NCBI GenBank assembly: GCA_964427425.1
Contig: CAYRUD010000013.1
Location: forward strand, 97,220-161,219
DNA: 64,000 bases
Direction: 5' to 3'
Source: CAYRUD01 sp964427425
GTDB lineage: Bacteria; Chlamydiota; Chlamydiia; Chlamydiales; FEN-1388
Below the pieces are notes generated by a model. The model saw only the letters and a list, made by a program, of their open reading frames with translations, had not been told where the DNA came from and did not search any database. The position numbers and the translations under genes were made by a program. Below are positions 55,462 to 64,000 of the stretch, in pieces; position 1 is the stretch's first letter; every line of letters starts with the position of its first letter.

Positions 55462-56076
55462 ATGTCACAGGGTGTAACAGTTCAGTCAATAGCGCATGAA
55501 AACAATGATGCGCATCAAGACAATCACTCAAAAACCATCTTTGGTTTTTGGGTATACCTCATGTCCGACTGCATTCTCTTCGCGTCGCTCTTTGCAACGT
55601 ATGCAGTCTTACATACATATACATTTGATGGACCTCCAGCTAGAAAGTTGTTTCATCTGCCGTTTGCTTTAAATGAAACACTCATCTTGCTTACAAGTAG
55701 TTTTACATCAGGCTTAGTCATGTTGGCCGCTCATAAGTTGCAGAAGAAAAATGTTCTCTTCTGGTTAGGAGCCACATTTTTACTAGGCTTGTCCTTTTTA
55801 GTCCTAGAGATCAGTGAGTTTACACACCTAGTCCATACAGGAAATAGCTGGCAAAGAAGCGCATTCCTTACTTCTTACTTCACATTAGTAGGAACACACG
55901 GTCTTCATATCCTCACAGGACTCTTATGGATCGTGGTTCTTGGAACACAGATCGCATTTCGAGGGCTAACACCTACAGCCTTACGAAGAGTAACTTGCTT
56001 TAGTCTCTTCTGGCACTTCCTCGATATTATCTGGATTTTCATATTTACTATCGTCTACCTGATGGGAGCGAAATAG
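55462..56076 (+). CDS. cyoC: Cytochrome bo-type quinol oxidase subunit III
   Basis: A 204-residue protein with five hydrophobic helices, TFGFWVYLMSDCILF-type N-terminal region (here IFGFWVYLMSDCILFASLF), EISEFTHLV and GTHGLHI, all typical of subunit III. It lies 18 bp after cyoB and is followed after 1 bp by cyoD. Confidence 0.95.
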   Translation: MSQGVTVQSIAHENNDAHQDNHSKTIFGFWVYLMSDCILFASLFATYAVLHTYTFDGPPARKLFHLPFALNETLILLTSSFTSGLVMLAAHKLQKKNVLFWLGATFLLGLSFLVLEISEFTHLVHTGNSWQRSAFLTSYFTLVGTHGLHILTGLLWIVVLGTQIAFRGLTPTALRRVTCFSLFWHFLDIIWIFIFTIVYLMGAK

Positions 56077-56077
56077 A

Positions 56078-56428
56078 ATGATGAACGACTCACTCTCGAA
56101 TCAAAATACTGTGCATGGATCATTCCGTTCATATGCTCTCGGCTTTATTTTTTCACTGGTCTTAACCTTTTTAGCTTACTTTATCGTCGTGAAGGATCTA
56201 GTATGTGAGCAGTATCTTACAGCTTCACTTATTACCCTTGGCGTTATCCAAGCAGCTATTCAAGTGAAGTTCTTTCTCCATGTTGAAAAAGAGCCGAAGC
56301 CACGCTGGAACTTGCAAGCTTTTCTCTTCATGACCATGGTTGTCGTCCTTTTAGTAGGCGGCACGTTATGGATTATGGACAACTTGAAATATAACGTCAT
56401 GCTGCAAGAGGGAATACAAAAGAGCTGA
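56078..56428 (+). CDS. cyoD: Cytochrome bo-type quinol oxidase subunit IV
   Basis: A 116-residue protein with three membrane helices. The middle helix carries QAAIQVKFFLHVEKEPKP, close to the E. coli CyoD consensus (VQ...HMLYFLH). It begins 1 bp after cyoC. It is needed for oxidase assembly rather than catalysis. Confidence 0.93.
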   Translation: MMNDSLSNQNTVHGSFRSYALGFIFSLVLTFLAYFIVVKDLVCEQYLTASLITLGVIQAAIQVKFFLHVEKEPKPRWNLQAFLFMTMVVVLLVGGTLWIMDNLKYNVMLQEGIQKS

Positions 56429-56474
56429 TACACTGGAATTCTGATATCAACCGACGTTTAAAACACATTTCACA

Positions 56475-57326
56475 ATGCTCAAAACCTACTTCCAGCTTGC
56501 CAAACCTGGGATCATCTTTGGCAATGCCTTGACTGCCGCGGGAGGATTTCTTCTCGCGTCACAAGGGCCTTTTAACTTTTGGCTCTTCGGAGCAATGCTC
56601 TTTGGACTCTCATGTATTATTGGATCAGCATGTGCATTCAATAACTATATCGATCGTGATATCGATAAAAAAATGGATCGAACAAAAAAAAGAGCGCTCC
56701 CAACGAAGATTATCACTGTTCAAAATGCGCTCATTTTCGCAACAGTATTAGGCTTCATCGGCCTCTTTATCCTCTTAGAGTACACTAATACTTTGACAGC
56801 AGCACTTTCTCTGTTCGGCTTTTTTGCGTATGTTGTGATATACGGCTTATCTAAGTATAGATCGGTTCATGGAACGCTCATTGGAAGTATCTCAGGAGCC
56901 ATCCCCCCTGTAGTGGGATACTCAGTTGTTACGAACAATTTAGACACTGGAGCGTATCTTCTCTTCCTCATTGTCGCGCTTTGGCAAATGCCCCATTTCT
57001 ACGCAATCGCAATGTATAGAGCCGAAGAATACGCAAAAGCATCAATCCCTGTACTTCCGCTTGTTAAAGGAATATACACAACAAAAATCCATATTCTCTT
57101 TTACACAATTCTATTCTCGATCACAAACCTGATGCTCACTTATGCAGGCTACACTGGGAAAGCCTATCTCGTCGTCATGGGATTATTAAGCATCGCTTGG
57201 CTATGGATTTGTATAAAAGGGTTTAGTACAGACGATAATACGACTTGGGCAAAGAATGTTTTTCGCTTCTCCCTTCTCGTTATCGTAGCATTTAGTGCGA
57301 TGATCTCGATAGACAAAGTCATTTAA
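56475..57326 (+). CDS. cyoE: Protohaem IX farnesyltransferase (haem O synthase)
   Basis: This UbiA-family prenyltransferase has the first Asp motif NNYIDRDIDKKMDRT, followed by K-R-ALP, and a second, shorter Asp-containing loop after TM5 (MYRAEEYAKASIPVLP). About eight or nine membrane helices are seen. It adds farnesyl to haem B to give haem O, the cofactor of the oxidase. It is the last gene of the operon, 46 bp after cyoD. The 283-residue length is normal. Confidence 0.95.
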   Translation: MLKTYFQLAKPGIIFGNALTAAGGFLLASQGPFNFWLFGAMLFGLSCIIGSACAFNNYIDRDIDKKMDRTKKRALPTKIITVQNALIFATVLGFIGLFILLEYTNTLTAALSLFGFFAYVVIYGLSKYRSVHGTLIGSISGAIPPVVGYSVVTNNLDTGAYLLFLIVALWQMPHFYAIAMYRAEEYAKASIPVLPLVKGIYTTKIHILFYTILFSITNLMLTYAGYTGKAYLVVMGLLSIAWLWICIKGFSTDDNTTWAKNVFRFSLLVIVAFSAMISIDKVI

Positions 57327-57367
57327 TCATAGCAGCCGAGATAACTCTCGACTGCGTGTATCTTCAA

Positions 57368-57916
57368 CTATTCCTTCTCTATTCTCTTTCTGATCTTCAT
57401 CCGAATATCATCGCTCTCTTTTTTTATCTGATCTATATCTTTATTGAGCGAAAGAGCCTCAAGGAGAGAGTGGTTCTCGTTATCATTAAGAAATTTTACT
57501 CTATTCTTCTTTTTACCATGCGGATTAACAACGGCAGTGAATGCCTTATGAACCTTATCATCGACTTTATTAGAAGAAACTCTATTACATAATGAGAGAA
57601 TCTCCGGGTCAGTTAAAAGATCTCCACCTACATACTGGTATACTTCAGGAGCATTCGTAAGAGCAAGAATAGCTATCGCTTTGTCATTACGAAGTCTTTC
57701 ACTTGCATAGCGTAGCGCATCACCATTTCCCTTAACCGCCTCTGAGACTACGTCAAAGTTATCTTTCCACTCATTAAGATATCTCAATATAAGCGGATTT
57801 TCTCGGACTTGCTTTATAGCCTGATCAATCTGTCGTTTGTTAAGCTCTTGAACAATGTTATTTTGCAACTCAAGCTGTGTTATTAATGAACCTGATTGTT
57901 TAAAAATATTATTCAT
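57368..57916 (-). CDS. DUF4116-like repeat protein
   Basis: Residues ~40-110 contain repeats of the DUF4116 style: WKDNFDVVSEAVKGNGDALRYASERLRNDKAIAI is one unit, with NAPEVYQYVGGDLLTDPEIL as the next. DUF4116 repeats are common in protist-associated bacteria and giant viruses. The remainder, to residue 182, is charged and helical, ending in a basic coiled tail. No signal peptide. It is convergent with cyoE with a 41-bp gap. Function unknown. Confidence 0.65.
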   Translation of the reverse strand: MNNIFKQSGSLITQLELQNNIVQELNKRQIDQAIKQVRENPLILRYLNEWKDNFDVVSEAVKGNGDALRYASERLRNDKAIAILALTNAPEVYQYVGGDLLTDPEILSLCNRVSSNKVDDKVHKAFTAVVNPHGKKKNRVKFLNDNENHSLLEALSLNKDIDQIKKESDDIRMKIRKRIEKE

Positions 57917-58169
57917 ATTACCCCCCTAATTAGGAATTAACATGGTAAATAATAACCTTTAAAGATGATTTAAAGGAAACAGCCAAGCAAACATGGCGAT
58001 CTGACATTCAAAACCCACTACTTTCCCTCATTAAAATAGGGGAAAAGATCGACTCCTCGCTTTACGATTATTTCTCCTGTGATAGGATATCCTAGGGTTT
58101 TCTCGCAGAGGGCTCAATTCTTCTAAGAGAAACCCACTCTATATAATAATCCCATAGAGGAGAGCGTGC

Positions 58170-59609
58170 ATGAAACTACATGACACACATACCAATAAGA
58201 AACGGTCGAATTTTACGAACACTTTCACACTCTTCGCGCTCCTTGCCATTTTCGTTGCAAGCCTACTTTCTCTTTCATTCTTCCAATTAGAAGCGACAAG
58301 TGTTGATGATTACATTTATGAATATGACTCAAGCTATGGATACACTGTTGGGAAAAAGCAAGAGAGCGATAAATACATTCAATACACCCTTTCCATGAAA
58401 TCTCAATCGTGGCGGAAAACTCCTGAAGTTGACACTCCGGTATGGACGCATGAACTTTACATAATCGTTCCAAAGAAAGTTCGAGCCACAGGGTCGTTAT
58501 TAATAGTCAAAGGCGGGTCTCTTTCTAAATCAGACAAAAATGAAAAACCCGTTACAAAGAACATGATCGATACAGCTCTTGAGACGAGGTCTGTTGTAAG
58601 CGTACTTACCCATGTTCCTAATCAGCCCATCCGCTTTATTGATGAGCAGAACAAACAGTACACAGAGAGTGGCCGAAAAGAAGATGCCCTCATCGCATAT
58701 AGCTGGGATAAATTCATGACAACAGGCGACCCTCGCTGGTCAGTTCGCCTTCCTATGGCTAAAGCTATTGTCAGAGCTATGGATACCATTCAGGATTTCA
58801 CCTCGCGATATGTATCACAAAGGCCCACCATCAAGCGATTCGTACTTGCAGGCGAGTCTAAAAGAGCATGGGCTGCATGGGTCGCTGCAAGCTCGGACAG
58901 CCGGGTCGAGGGCTTGATTCCCATCTGCCTCGAACTTGGTGACATCAGTGATGCCTTTGTAAGACACAAAAGGGCCTATGGGAAGTGGTCTGAAGTTCTT
59001 AAGGACTATCTTGAGTTCAATATTCAAAATCGCTTGAACACAAGCGAATTTAACCAGCTCATGGAACTTGAAAGCCCATATAGTTCATTAGATCGCGTAT
59101 TAATTCCAAAACTTGTGATTAACGCAACGGGAGACGAGTTCTTTTTACCAGACTCATCTCGATATTATGCTGAGAATCTTTTTGGGGAGACGCACCATTT
59201 AACAATCCCAAACTCAGGTCACAGGATTGATGAGCAAACCTACTGGCCAGCAGTGAAGCATTTCTACTCATCTCTTATCTCGGAAGAAAAACTCCCTCAA
59301 GTTAATTGGAATGAAAGTGACAACAAGCTCGCTGTAGACTTTGATCAAAAGCCTACTCGAATCCTCATTTGGAGAGCCCATAACCCTAACGGCCGTGATT
59401 TCCGCAATAATATTGTTGGAAAATGCTGGAAAGCAGAGCCTGTCGATATGAAAGACATCGACAAGAGCTACTCTGTCACATTCGATATCCCTGAAAAAGG
59501 CTGGAGCGCTGCATTTGTCGAGCTTCAGTTTGAAAGTGAAGGTGATATTGTATGGAGATGTACGAGTCCTGTCTTCATTCTTCCTGATACATATCCATCC
59601 GAGGATTAA
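58170..59609 (+). CDS. PhoPQ-activated pathogenicity-related (PqaA-like) protein
   Basis: The 479-residue protein has one N-terminal hydrophobic segment (~18-37), either a signal peptide or an anchor. A long alpha/beta-hydrolase-like domain follows with the PqaA signature LAGESKRAWAAW (S230, K231 in the G-x-S nucleophile elbow), LVINATGDEFF (Asp candidate) and IPNSGHRID (His candidate). The C-terminal ~110 residues form a separate beta-rich domain. PqaA proteins were named after a Salmonella PhoP-regulated gene; their substrate is unknown. Likely exported. A CATAGAGGAG region provides the RBS. Confidence 0.85.
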   Translation: MKLHDTHTNKKRSNFTNTFTLFALLAIFVASLLSLSFFQLEATSVDDYIYEYDSSYGYTVGKKQESDKYIQYTLSMKSQSWRKTPEVDTPVWTHELYIIVPKKVRATGSLLIVKGGSLSKSDKNEKPVTKNMIDTALETRSVVSVLTHVPNQPIRFIDEQNKQYTESGRKEDALIAYSWDKFMTTGDPRWSVRLPMAKAIVRAMDTIQDFTSRYVSQRPTIKRFVLAGESKRAWAAWVAASSDSRVEGLIPICLELGDISDAFVRHKRAYGKWSEVLKDYLEFNIQNRLNTSEFNQLMELESPYSSLDRVLIPKLVINATGDEFFLPDSSRYYAENLFGETHHLTIPNSGHRIDEQTYWPAVKHFYSSLISEEKLPQVNWNESDNKLAVDFDQKPTRILIWRAHNPNGRDFRNNIVGKCWKAEPVDMKDIDKSYSVTFDIPEKGWSAAFVELQFESEGDIVWRCTSPVFILPDTYPSED

Positions 59610-59705
59610 TCAGAATACCAACCGAGACTTCGTATAAAGAATCCTATTTCATTAAAGTCTCTCTTTATTAAAGTAGGGAGAGGCTTTACTTTTTTTTCAT
59701 ACGCT

Positions 59706-60728
59706 ATGAAATTACATTTCCTATATCGAATAGTCATTTTATTTATATGTACCTTTCACTCTTATCCCCTGTATTGCACGATGTATCATTTTACCTTTCC
59801 TGATCGATATCAAGAAAAATCCTGCTCAGAGGAATCAATAGCCCCTTTTAATGAAATGATCATTTCATGGAATGGCTCACGCCCTATCCAAGATACATAC
59901 CTCATTTCATTCAGGCTCAGAGTGCAATTAAGCCCGAAAGATACACAACCACAGTGGACTCCATGGATGAGCTATGCTCTATGGGGATGTGATGGGCAAG
60001 CAAGCTTTTGCGAGAATAATCCATCTTTTCACACAAAAGTCGATGAAGACGTAATTTCGCTCCAAAATGGCTTTTCAGCGAACGGCTTTCAAGTAAAAGT
60101 CTCCTCAACTACTCATTCAACTCTACCAATCGATATTCGCTCGCTTCATATCTATACTGAAGATAGTACACAAACAAGCTCTAGCCTAAGTGCGGAGCAA
60201 GGAAAGTCCACATCGCCATTAAATGTACCGCAAATATCTCAACTCACTCTTCAACATCCTCGCAATCGAGATCTCTGCTCACCCACATCCTTAACCTCAG
60301 CTCTTTCATTTCTTATGAGTACTCCCATCGATCCTCTTAACACTCCACAAGAAGTTTGGGATAAAAGAAGTAATATCTTTGGAAATTGGGTCTTTAATAC
60401 GGCGTACGCCTCAACTGTTCTTGGAAGCAAATTTTCTGTCTGGGTAGAAAGATTATCCGGATTTGATAGCCTCTATGCCATACTTCAAAAAGGCCTTCCA
60501 GTCATTGTAAGCATTCGAGGAACTCTTAAAGGCGCGCTTATCCCCTATAAAAGTGGCCATCTCATAGTCATTCGCGGCTATAACCAGGAAAAGAAGACGG
60601 TCCTCTGTATGGATCCTGCCTATCCGGATGATTCTATGACATATGTTGAATATGATCTCGATGAATTCATGGAAGCGTGGAAAAGAAGGCGTTATATTGC
60701 ATATATTTTTCACCCTTCAAATAAATAG
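59706..60728 (+). CDS. Exported C39-like cysteine peptidase
   Basis: The 340-residue protein has an N-terminal signal peptide (hydrophobic core ~7-17, ending near SYPLYC). A beta-rich region follows (WNGSRPIQDTYLISF, PQWTPWMSY), then a C39-like papain-fold domain: catalytic C191 in DLCSPTSL, H285 in GHLIVIRGY and D303 in MDPAYP. C39-like peptidases cleave Gly-Gly leaders or peptidoglycan-related and host substrates. It could act in the periplasm or outside the cell. The start is an ATG in a T-rich stretch without a clear RBS. Confidence 0.85.
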   Translation: MKLHFLYRIVILFICTFHSYPLYCTMYHFTFPDRYQEKSCSEESIAPFNEMIISWNGSRPIQDTYLISFRLRVQLSPKDTQPQWTPWMSYALWGCDGQASFCENNPSFHTKVDEDVISLQNGFSANGFQVKVSSTTHSTLPIDIRSLHIYTEDSTQTSSSLSAEQGKSTSPLNVPQISQLTLQHPRNRDLCSPTSLTSALSFLMSTPIDPLNTPQEVWDKRSNIFGNWVFNTAYASTVLGSKFSVWVERLSGFDSLYAILQKGLPVIVSIRGTLKGALIPYKSGHLIVIRGYNQEKKTVLCMDPAYPDDSMTYVEYDLDEFMEAWKRRRYIAYIFHPSNK

Positions 60729-60838
60729 AGTAGCAAATAAGAAGTGTCGCTTAAAAACCCCCAGTGATTTATTAAAAAATAAATTGCTATAGTAATGTTA
60801 ATTTATAGCTTCACTAAATTTTTACCTCGTCATTTGCT

Positions 60839-62530
60839 ATGAATATCTCTCAATTTTGCACAAGCGTGAGTCAAACCTCTTTTGGAACTCAATTTCAGTA
60901 CTCACTTGAGGACGGAAGTATAAAGCCTCTTCCTCAAACAGTATTTGAAAAGATATTCCACGCATGCGAATTCTACGTAAATAAGCTTTTTTTCCGAACA
61001 AGCTCAATAAAAATCTCGGGCCTATTTTCAAAAAACAACTCACACAATTACAGAATAGATCTTACTCATTATTTTGAATCGGTCTTTGGAAAAAGACGGA
61101 TAGAGCGGATTCTCTTGGAGACAAACTTAAGCCGCGATACCACCTCTCCCTACTCGAGAGAAGAGATTAAACAAATCTTTTCTAGACTTGTCTACTTACA
61201 ACGAGAGGATTATGAGGATCTTATCAGCGAGATTCGAGGGAAAAAACCGTTGAGAGAGTCCCTTCTTCATCGCCGAGAGGAGCTTCAAAATACGTTCCAA
61301 TCAATCAATTGCCTCGACGATTGCTCAGTGAATGAGGTAAGAGAGCTCGACAAACTCCTTCTCCCTTTTTCTTCAGCTGAAGAGGCTTTTTTAGGAGACA
61401 CTCCTTCCCTTGATCTTTCGTTTTCCACGTGGATCTCACGAGAAGCTTTAGTCAGGCATGTAGCCTATTGCGTAGAGACACTCCGTCGCAACACTCAGTC
61501 AATAGATAACTGGGAAGTATTTGTAGCAAAACGACTTTCCCAACCTGAGATTCCTCAAAAGCTAATCCTATCTCATCCTCTTGGATGTCTTGAGAGAAAA
61601 GAGACAATTCAAGAATCAGGAGCTTATAAGATTTTGTTTAAAGCAGTAGGAAAACCCTCAGAAGAGGGCCCTACAAATTATGTGGTATATCGAGGTACGA
61701 GAGGGCATCTTGCAACCGACACTATCCGCTCGTGCTATGAGACGGTCCGCGAAGACATTACCAAAGAGCTTGGAGCTCGGGGAATTATCGCCACCTATGA
61801 GAAGACGAAAGATGCCCTAACGAAGCTTGCCGAGAATGACGAAAAAGGCTTTACATTCCTAGGATACAGTTTAGGCGGGGCTCACGCTCAAAGAGATTGT
61901 ATACTCTTCTCTAAGCATTGCAAGAGGCTCGTTACAGTATCATCACCAGGAATTGACAGTGAGAGCATCCCCCTCTTTTTATCTTCTTTCAAACACAATC
62001 CTGTATTGAAAGAGATCGTTCACAATATCAATCCATACGATATCGTTCACGAAGCTGGTGATCGCTTAATCGGCGCCGAAATGTTTAAGACAACATCAAA
62101 TGAAGATGACGCAGCATTAGACAAAAAAGACACTCTTCCTAAATTGCGCGTTCGAGTCCATCTTTCGCCAAAAGATGAAGCAAGCAATCAGCTTTTACGC
62201 GAAGAAGAGTGGAAGAAAGAGTCATGGCCGATCTCAAACAAATTTGAGCATATCATCCGCCGTGGGCCATTTAGTTTTATAAGCTCACTTGTCCGCTCAG
62301 CTTTCGCTCATATGTATACTCCGCTGCCATCTGAGTCTGCGACTGAAGAGACTCGTGCAATCGAGCTGACCTCAAAAAATATTGCTCACCTGAGGCATAT
62401 TGAAGGCATAGTTCATCATAAAGAAAGCCACATTGATCCTCGGTATGAGTCTATCCGTAAGATGTTCTCCTTCCGCCTTTCAACACCGTTTCATCAATTC
62501 ATAAAGACTGTTCTAGAAAAAAATAGCTGA
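60839..62530 (+). CDS. Class 3 lipase-like alpha/beta hydrolase
   Basis: The 563-residue protein has an N-terminal helical region of ~260 residues without recognised motifs. Next comes VVYRGTRGH (oxyanion region), the nucleophile elbow FLGYSLGGAHA (S344), NINPYDIVHEAGD (Asp candidate) and possibly the His in KFEHIIRR or the later HHKE. This is the class 3 lipase arrangement. There is no signal peptide or membrane segment, so export by type III secretion is possible but unproven. A hairpin separates it from the convergent gene. Confidence 0.7.
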   Translation: MNISQFCTSVSQTSFGTQFQYSLEDGSIKPLPQTVFEKIFHACEFYVNKLFFRTSSIKISGLFSKNNSHNYRIDLTHYFESVFGKRRIERILLETNLSRDTTSPYSREEIKQIFSRLVYLQREDYEDLISEIRGKKPLRESLLHRREELQNTFQSINCLDDCSVNEVRELDKLLLPFSSAEEAFLGDTPSLDLSFSTWISREALVRHVAYCVETLRRNTQSIDNWEVFVAKRLSQPEIPQKLILSHPLGCLERKETIQESGAYKILFKAVGKPSEEGPTNYVVYRGTRGHLATDTIRSCYETVREDITKELGARGIIATYEKTKDALTKLAENDEKGFTFLGYSLGGAHAQRDCILFSKHCKRLVTVSSPGIDSESIPLFLSSFKHNPVLKEIVHNINPYDIVHEAGDRLIGAEMFKTTSNEDDAALDKKDTLPKLRVRVHLSPKDEASNQLLREEEWKKESWPISNKFEHIIRRGPFSFISSLVRSAFAHMYTPLPSESATEETRAIELTSKNIAHLRHIEGIVHHKESHIDPRYESIRKMFSFRLSTPFHQFIKTVLEKNS

Positions 62531-62533
62531 TAA

Positions 62534-62556
62534 AGCTCTCTAGTGAATAGAGAGCT
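62534..62556. terminator. Hairpin between convergent genes
   Basis: AGCTCTCTA (62534-62542) pairs perfectly with TAGAGAGCT (62548-62556) with a 5-nt loop. It lies 4 bp after the lipase-like stop and 11 bp before the stop of the convergent gene. Confidence 0.7.
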
Positions 62557-62566
62557 CTTACCTTGA

Positions 62567-63238
62567 TTACGAAATATACATCTCAACAGATGCTGAGGCT
62601 ATTTTAGTGAGATAGCCAATGTTGAGGAATTTCACTTCTTCTTGATCATCTCCCTCATCTGAGAATATGTCATGAATTTCACAAGATGACACACAAACCT
62701 TTTCATTTTCTACAGTTGTATCATCAGAAAAAAGCTTCCTGCATGGACCTTTCAATTCTCTTTCATCAGTTTTTTTGATATAGTCTAAAGAAAGAGCTAG
62801 CCTCCCATTTAGTGAACTACATGAAAGATCTTTGTCATTTGTGATGAATTGCCTATAGACATCTATGATCTTTTTCTCATTCTTCACTGTGTCTTTCATC
62901 ACTAATGAAACCTTTGACCAGCAGCTTTCATATCCTCGAGAGAAATAGAAACTCTCTTCCTTTGGCGGTTCAAAAGTAAATCTGACTTTCGCTCCTTTTG
63001 AGACTCTTTCCATACTTGTGCAGGCAATATTTTGCACAATCGTATCTCTTTTCCAAAAAGGATTTTTAAAGCGAACGACAAGTTTAAGCTTTAAACTACC
63101 GCTTTCTATTTTCGCACAATCATCGGCCGTTAACTCAAGTGGTTCGTCATCAGAGGAGGAAGAGTCATCTTTCTCGGCAGACTGCAGACTATATTTCAAT
63201 GGCGATGTCTGATTGACACTATAAAATGAAATAGACAT
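62567..63238 (-). CDS. Acidic hypothetical protein
   Basis: The 223 residues have an acidic Ser/Asp/Glu stretch at ~25-35 (KDDSSSSDDEP) and a second acidic stretch at ~190-205 (FSDEGDDQEE). Between them are alternating hydrophobic strands (LKLKLVVRFKN, AKVRFTFEPP, WSKVSLVMKD) suggesting a beta-sandwich. Six or more Cys are spread through it. No family was recognised, and no signal peptide was seen. It follows the GNAT-like gene on the same strand after 27 bp. Confidence 0.6.
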   Translation of the reverse strand: MSISFYSVNQTSPLKYSLQSAEKDDSSSSDDEPLELTADDCAKIESGSLKLKLVVRFKNPFWKRDTIVQNIACTSMERVSKGAKVRFTFEPPKEESFYFSRGYESCWSKVSLVMKDTVKNEKKIIDVYRQFITNDKDLSCSSLNGRLALSLDYIKKTDERELKGPCRKLFSDDTTVENEKVCVSSCEIHDIFSDEGDDQEEVKFLNIGYLTKIASASVEMYIS

Positions 63239-63265
63239 TCGAACACCTCTTCCTCTACGTAATAA

Positions 63266-64000
63266 TTAGTATTGTAACTCCGCCGGGATTGTAGATCCTA
63301 TCGGCATTGTAAAGAGAATACCGCCTGATGAAGAGGTATCTTCTTTCTCTTGCATCTTTAGTCTATCTCTATAATAGGATTCTGAGATACCTAGCGGCTT
63401 TAGCTGAAGCTCAACAGCACCTTGTTCTTGCCCATATTTGTACGCCTCAGTGAGCAACTTTCCACCTACCCCTTTTACTACAAGTCCTGCATGCGTTTCG
63501 GGCACTTGAGCATGGAGCTTTAAGTTCCATGGAGCTGTAAAGAGAGTATGAACATAGACGTATTGAACTTTCTCTAAAGTTTCTTTAAGCTCGAAATCAC
63601 AAAACCCCTGAATCAGGTTATCTTTTCCGGTAAGCGCTACAATTTTTCTATTCTTTGATTGAAGTTTTTCTACACAATTCGAGAACTGATTAAGGAGTTC
63701 AGAATATCCCTTCTTAAATTCAAGATCTTTACTAAGCTTCTCTCTTAAACTCTTTTGCTCCTCTTCATTCGTTTCTTGTTGTATTGCGATTCTAAGCAAA
63801 GATACTCGATCTTCAAAAATCTGTTTCCAGTTACGAGCAGTTGTTTTGAACTGCTTTACAAGGATTTTTTTGTCTTTTTCGGTTGTATTCTCAGAGTCTA
63901 AGCAAACGAAAGAACTTTTAGAATCAACAATTTTTACTATTCGTTGATCATTTGTATCTTCACTGATGTTCGTGGTTTGAATATCAAAAGAAGATCCACC
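63266..64000 (-). CDS. GNAT-like acetyltransferase domain protein, 5' end beyond window
   Basis: The frame is open to the window end (245 codons), so the start lies outside. The N-terminal visible ~120 residues are charged and helical (Gln, Glu, Lys-rich). Then come QGFCDFEL, YVYVHTLFTAPWN, VVKGVGGKLLTEAYKYG, and GISESYYRDRLKM. The G-V-G-G-K-L-L loop with a following helix matches GNAT motif A, which binds acetyl-CoA, and the S-x-x-Y-Y segment fits the C-terminal part. A T/S-rich tail follows. The substrate is unknown. Confidence 0.65.
   Translation of the reverse strand, partial: GGSSFDIQTTNISEDTNDQRIVKIVDSKSSFVCLDSENTTEKDKKILVKQFKTTARNWKQIFEDRVSLLRIAIQQETNEEEQKSLREKLSKDLEFKKGYSELLNQFSNCVEKLQSKNRKIVALTGKDNLIQGFCDFELKETLEKVQYVYVHTLFTAPWNLKLHAQVPETHAGLVVKGVGGKLLTEAYKYGQEQGAVELQLKPLGISESYYRDRLKMQEKEDTSSSGGILFTMPIGSTIPAELQY

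Noticed and set aside
1..64000. CRISPR arrays, insertion sequences, rRNA genes, prophage or attachment sites
   Set aside because: No spaced direct repeats, no transposase or phage structural genes and no rRNA signatures were seen; the one tyrosine recombinase is housekeeping XerC in its conserved context.

Overview
The window reads as a continuous, gene-dense stretch of a chromosome from a member of the Chlamydiota outside the genus Chlamydia (Parachlamydia-, Simkania- or Waddlia-like; genus not resolved). Three blocks keep gene orders known from Chlamydia: glyA-clpP-dapF, xerC followed by an ABC-F ATPase, and dnaX-ybaB. A CT398/CdsZ-like zinc-ribbon coiled-coil protein, a chlamydial-length serine hydroxymethyltransferase and an SNF-type sodium symporter fit as well. 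Aconitase, GTP cyclohydrolase I and a complete cytochrome bo-type quinol oxidase operon (cyoABCDE) point to an environmental chlamydia with a fuller metabolism than Chlamydia trachomatis.

Layout. 1-5.6 kb, minus strand: diadenylate cyclase (cut by the window edge), dihydropteroate synthase, a DnaQ-like exonuclease, aconitase with its own terminator, and RNase P RNA, which lies directly downstream of the CdsZ-like gene. 6.7-18.6 kb, plus strand: a Lys-rich protein with a possible carbohydrate-binding C-terminus, a PfkB sugar kinase, a 3169-residue protein carrying a SecA/SF2-like ATPase core, and a SUI1/YciH protein. 18.9-28.5 kb, plus strand: housekeeping genes glyA, clpP, dapF, xerC, ABC-F, SpoU methylase, folE, a zinc-ribbon protein and transaldolase. 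28.6-36.4 kb: a short-chain dehydrogenase and a PgpH-like HD phosphodiesterase (minus), dnaX and ybaB (plus), a YkgJ-type cysteine-cluster protein (minus) and a sodium symporter (plus). 36.4-45.8 kb is accessory in character: a 1536-residue dikinase-like protein, a eukaryotic-type protein kinase, tRNA-Leu(UAA), a possible ChaN/TraB-like protein, a membrane protein and a lipoprotein with a GNAT-like domain. 45.9-57.3 kb: a copper-type P-ATPase, two candidate effectors sharing one N-terminal domain, and cyoABCDE. 57.4-64 kb: a DUF4116-like protein, a PhoPQ-related (PqaA-like) protein, an exported C39-like peptidase, a lipase-like protein, an unknown acidic protein and a GNAT-like protein cut by the window end.

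How the genes work together. The c-di-AMP cyclase and the PgpH-like phosphodiesterase could make and remove the same second messenger. folP and folE belong to folate synthesis, and glyA uses folate. Aconitase and the bo oxidase serve respiration. Two parts of the window look lineage-specific and host-directed: the kinase/dikinase region and the pair at 48.2-52.3 kb, whose shared N-terminal domain is joined to two different C-terminal parts. No insertion sequence, CRISPR array, prophage or rRNA operon was seen.
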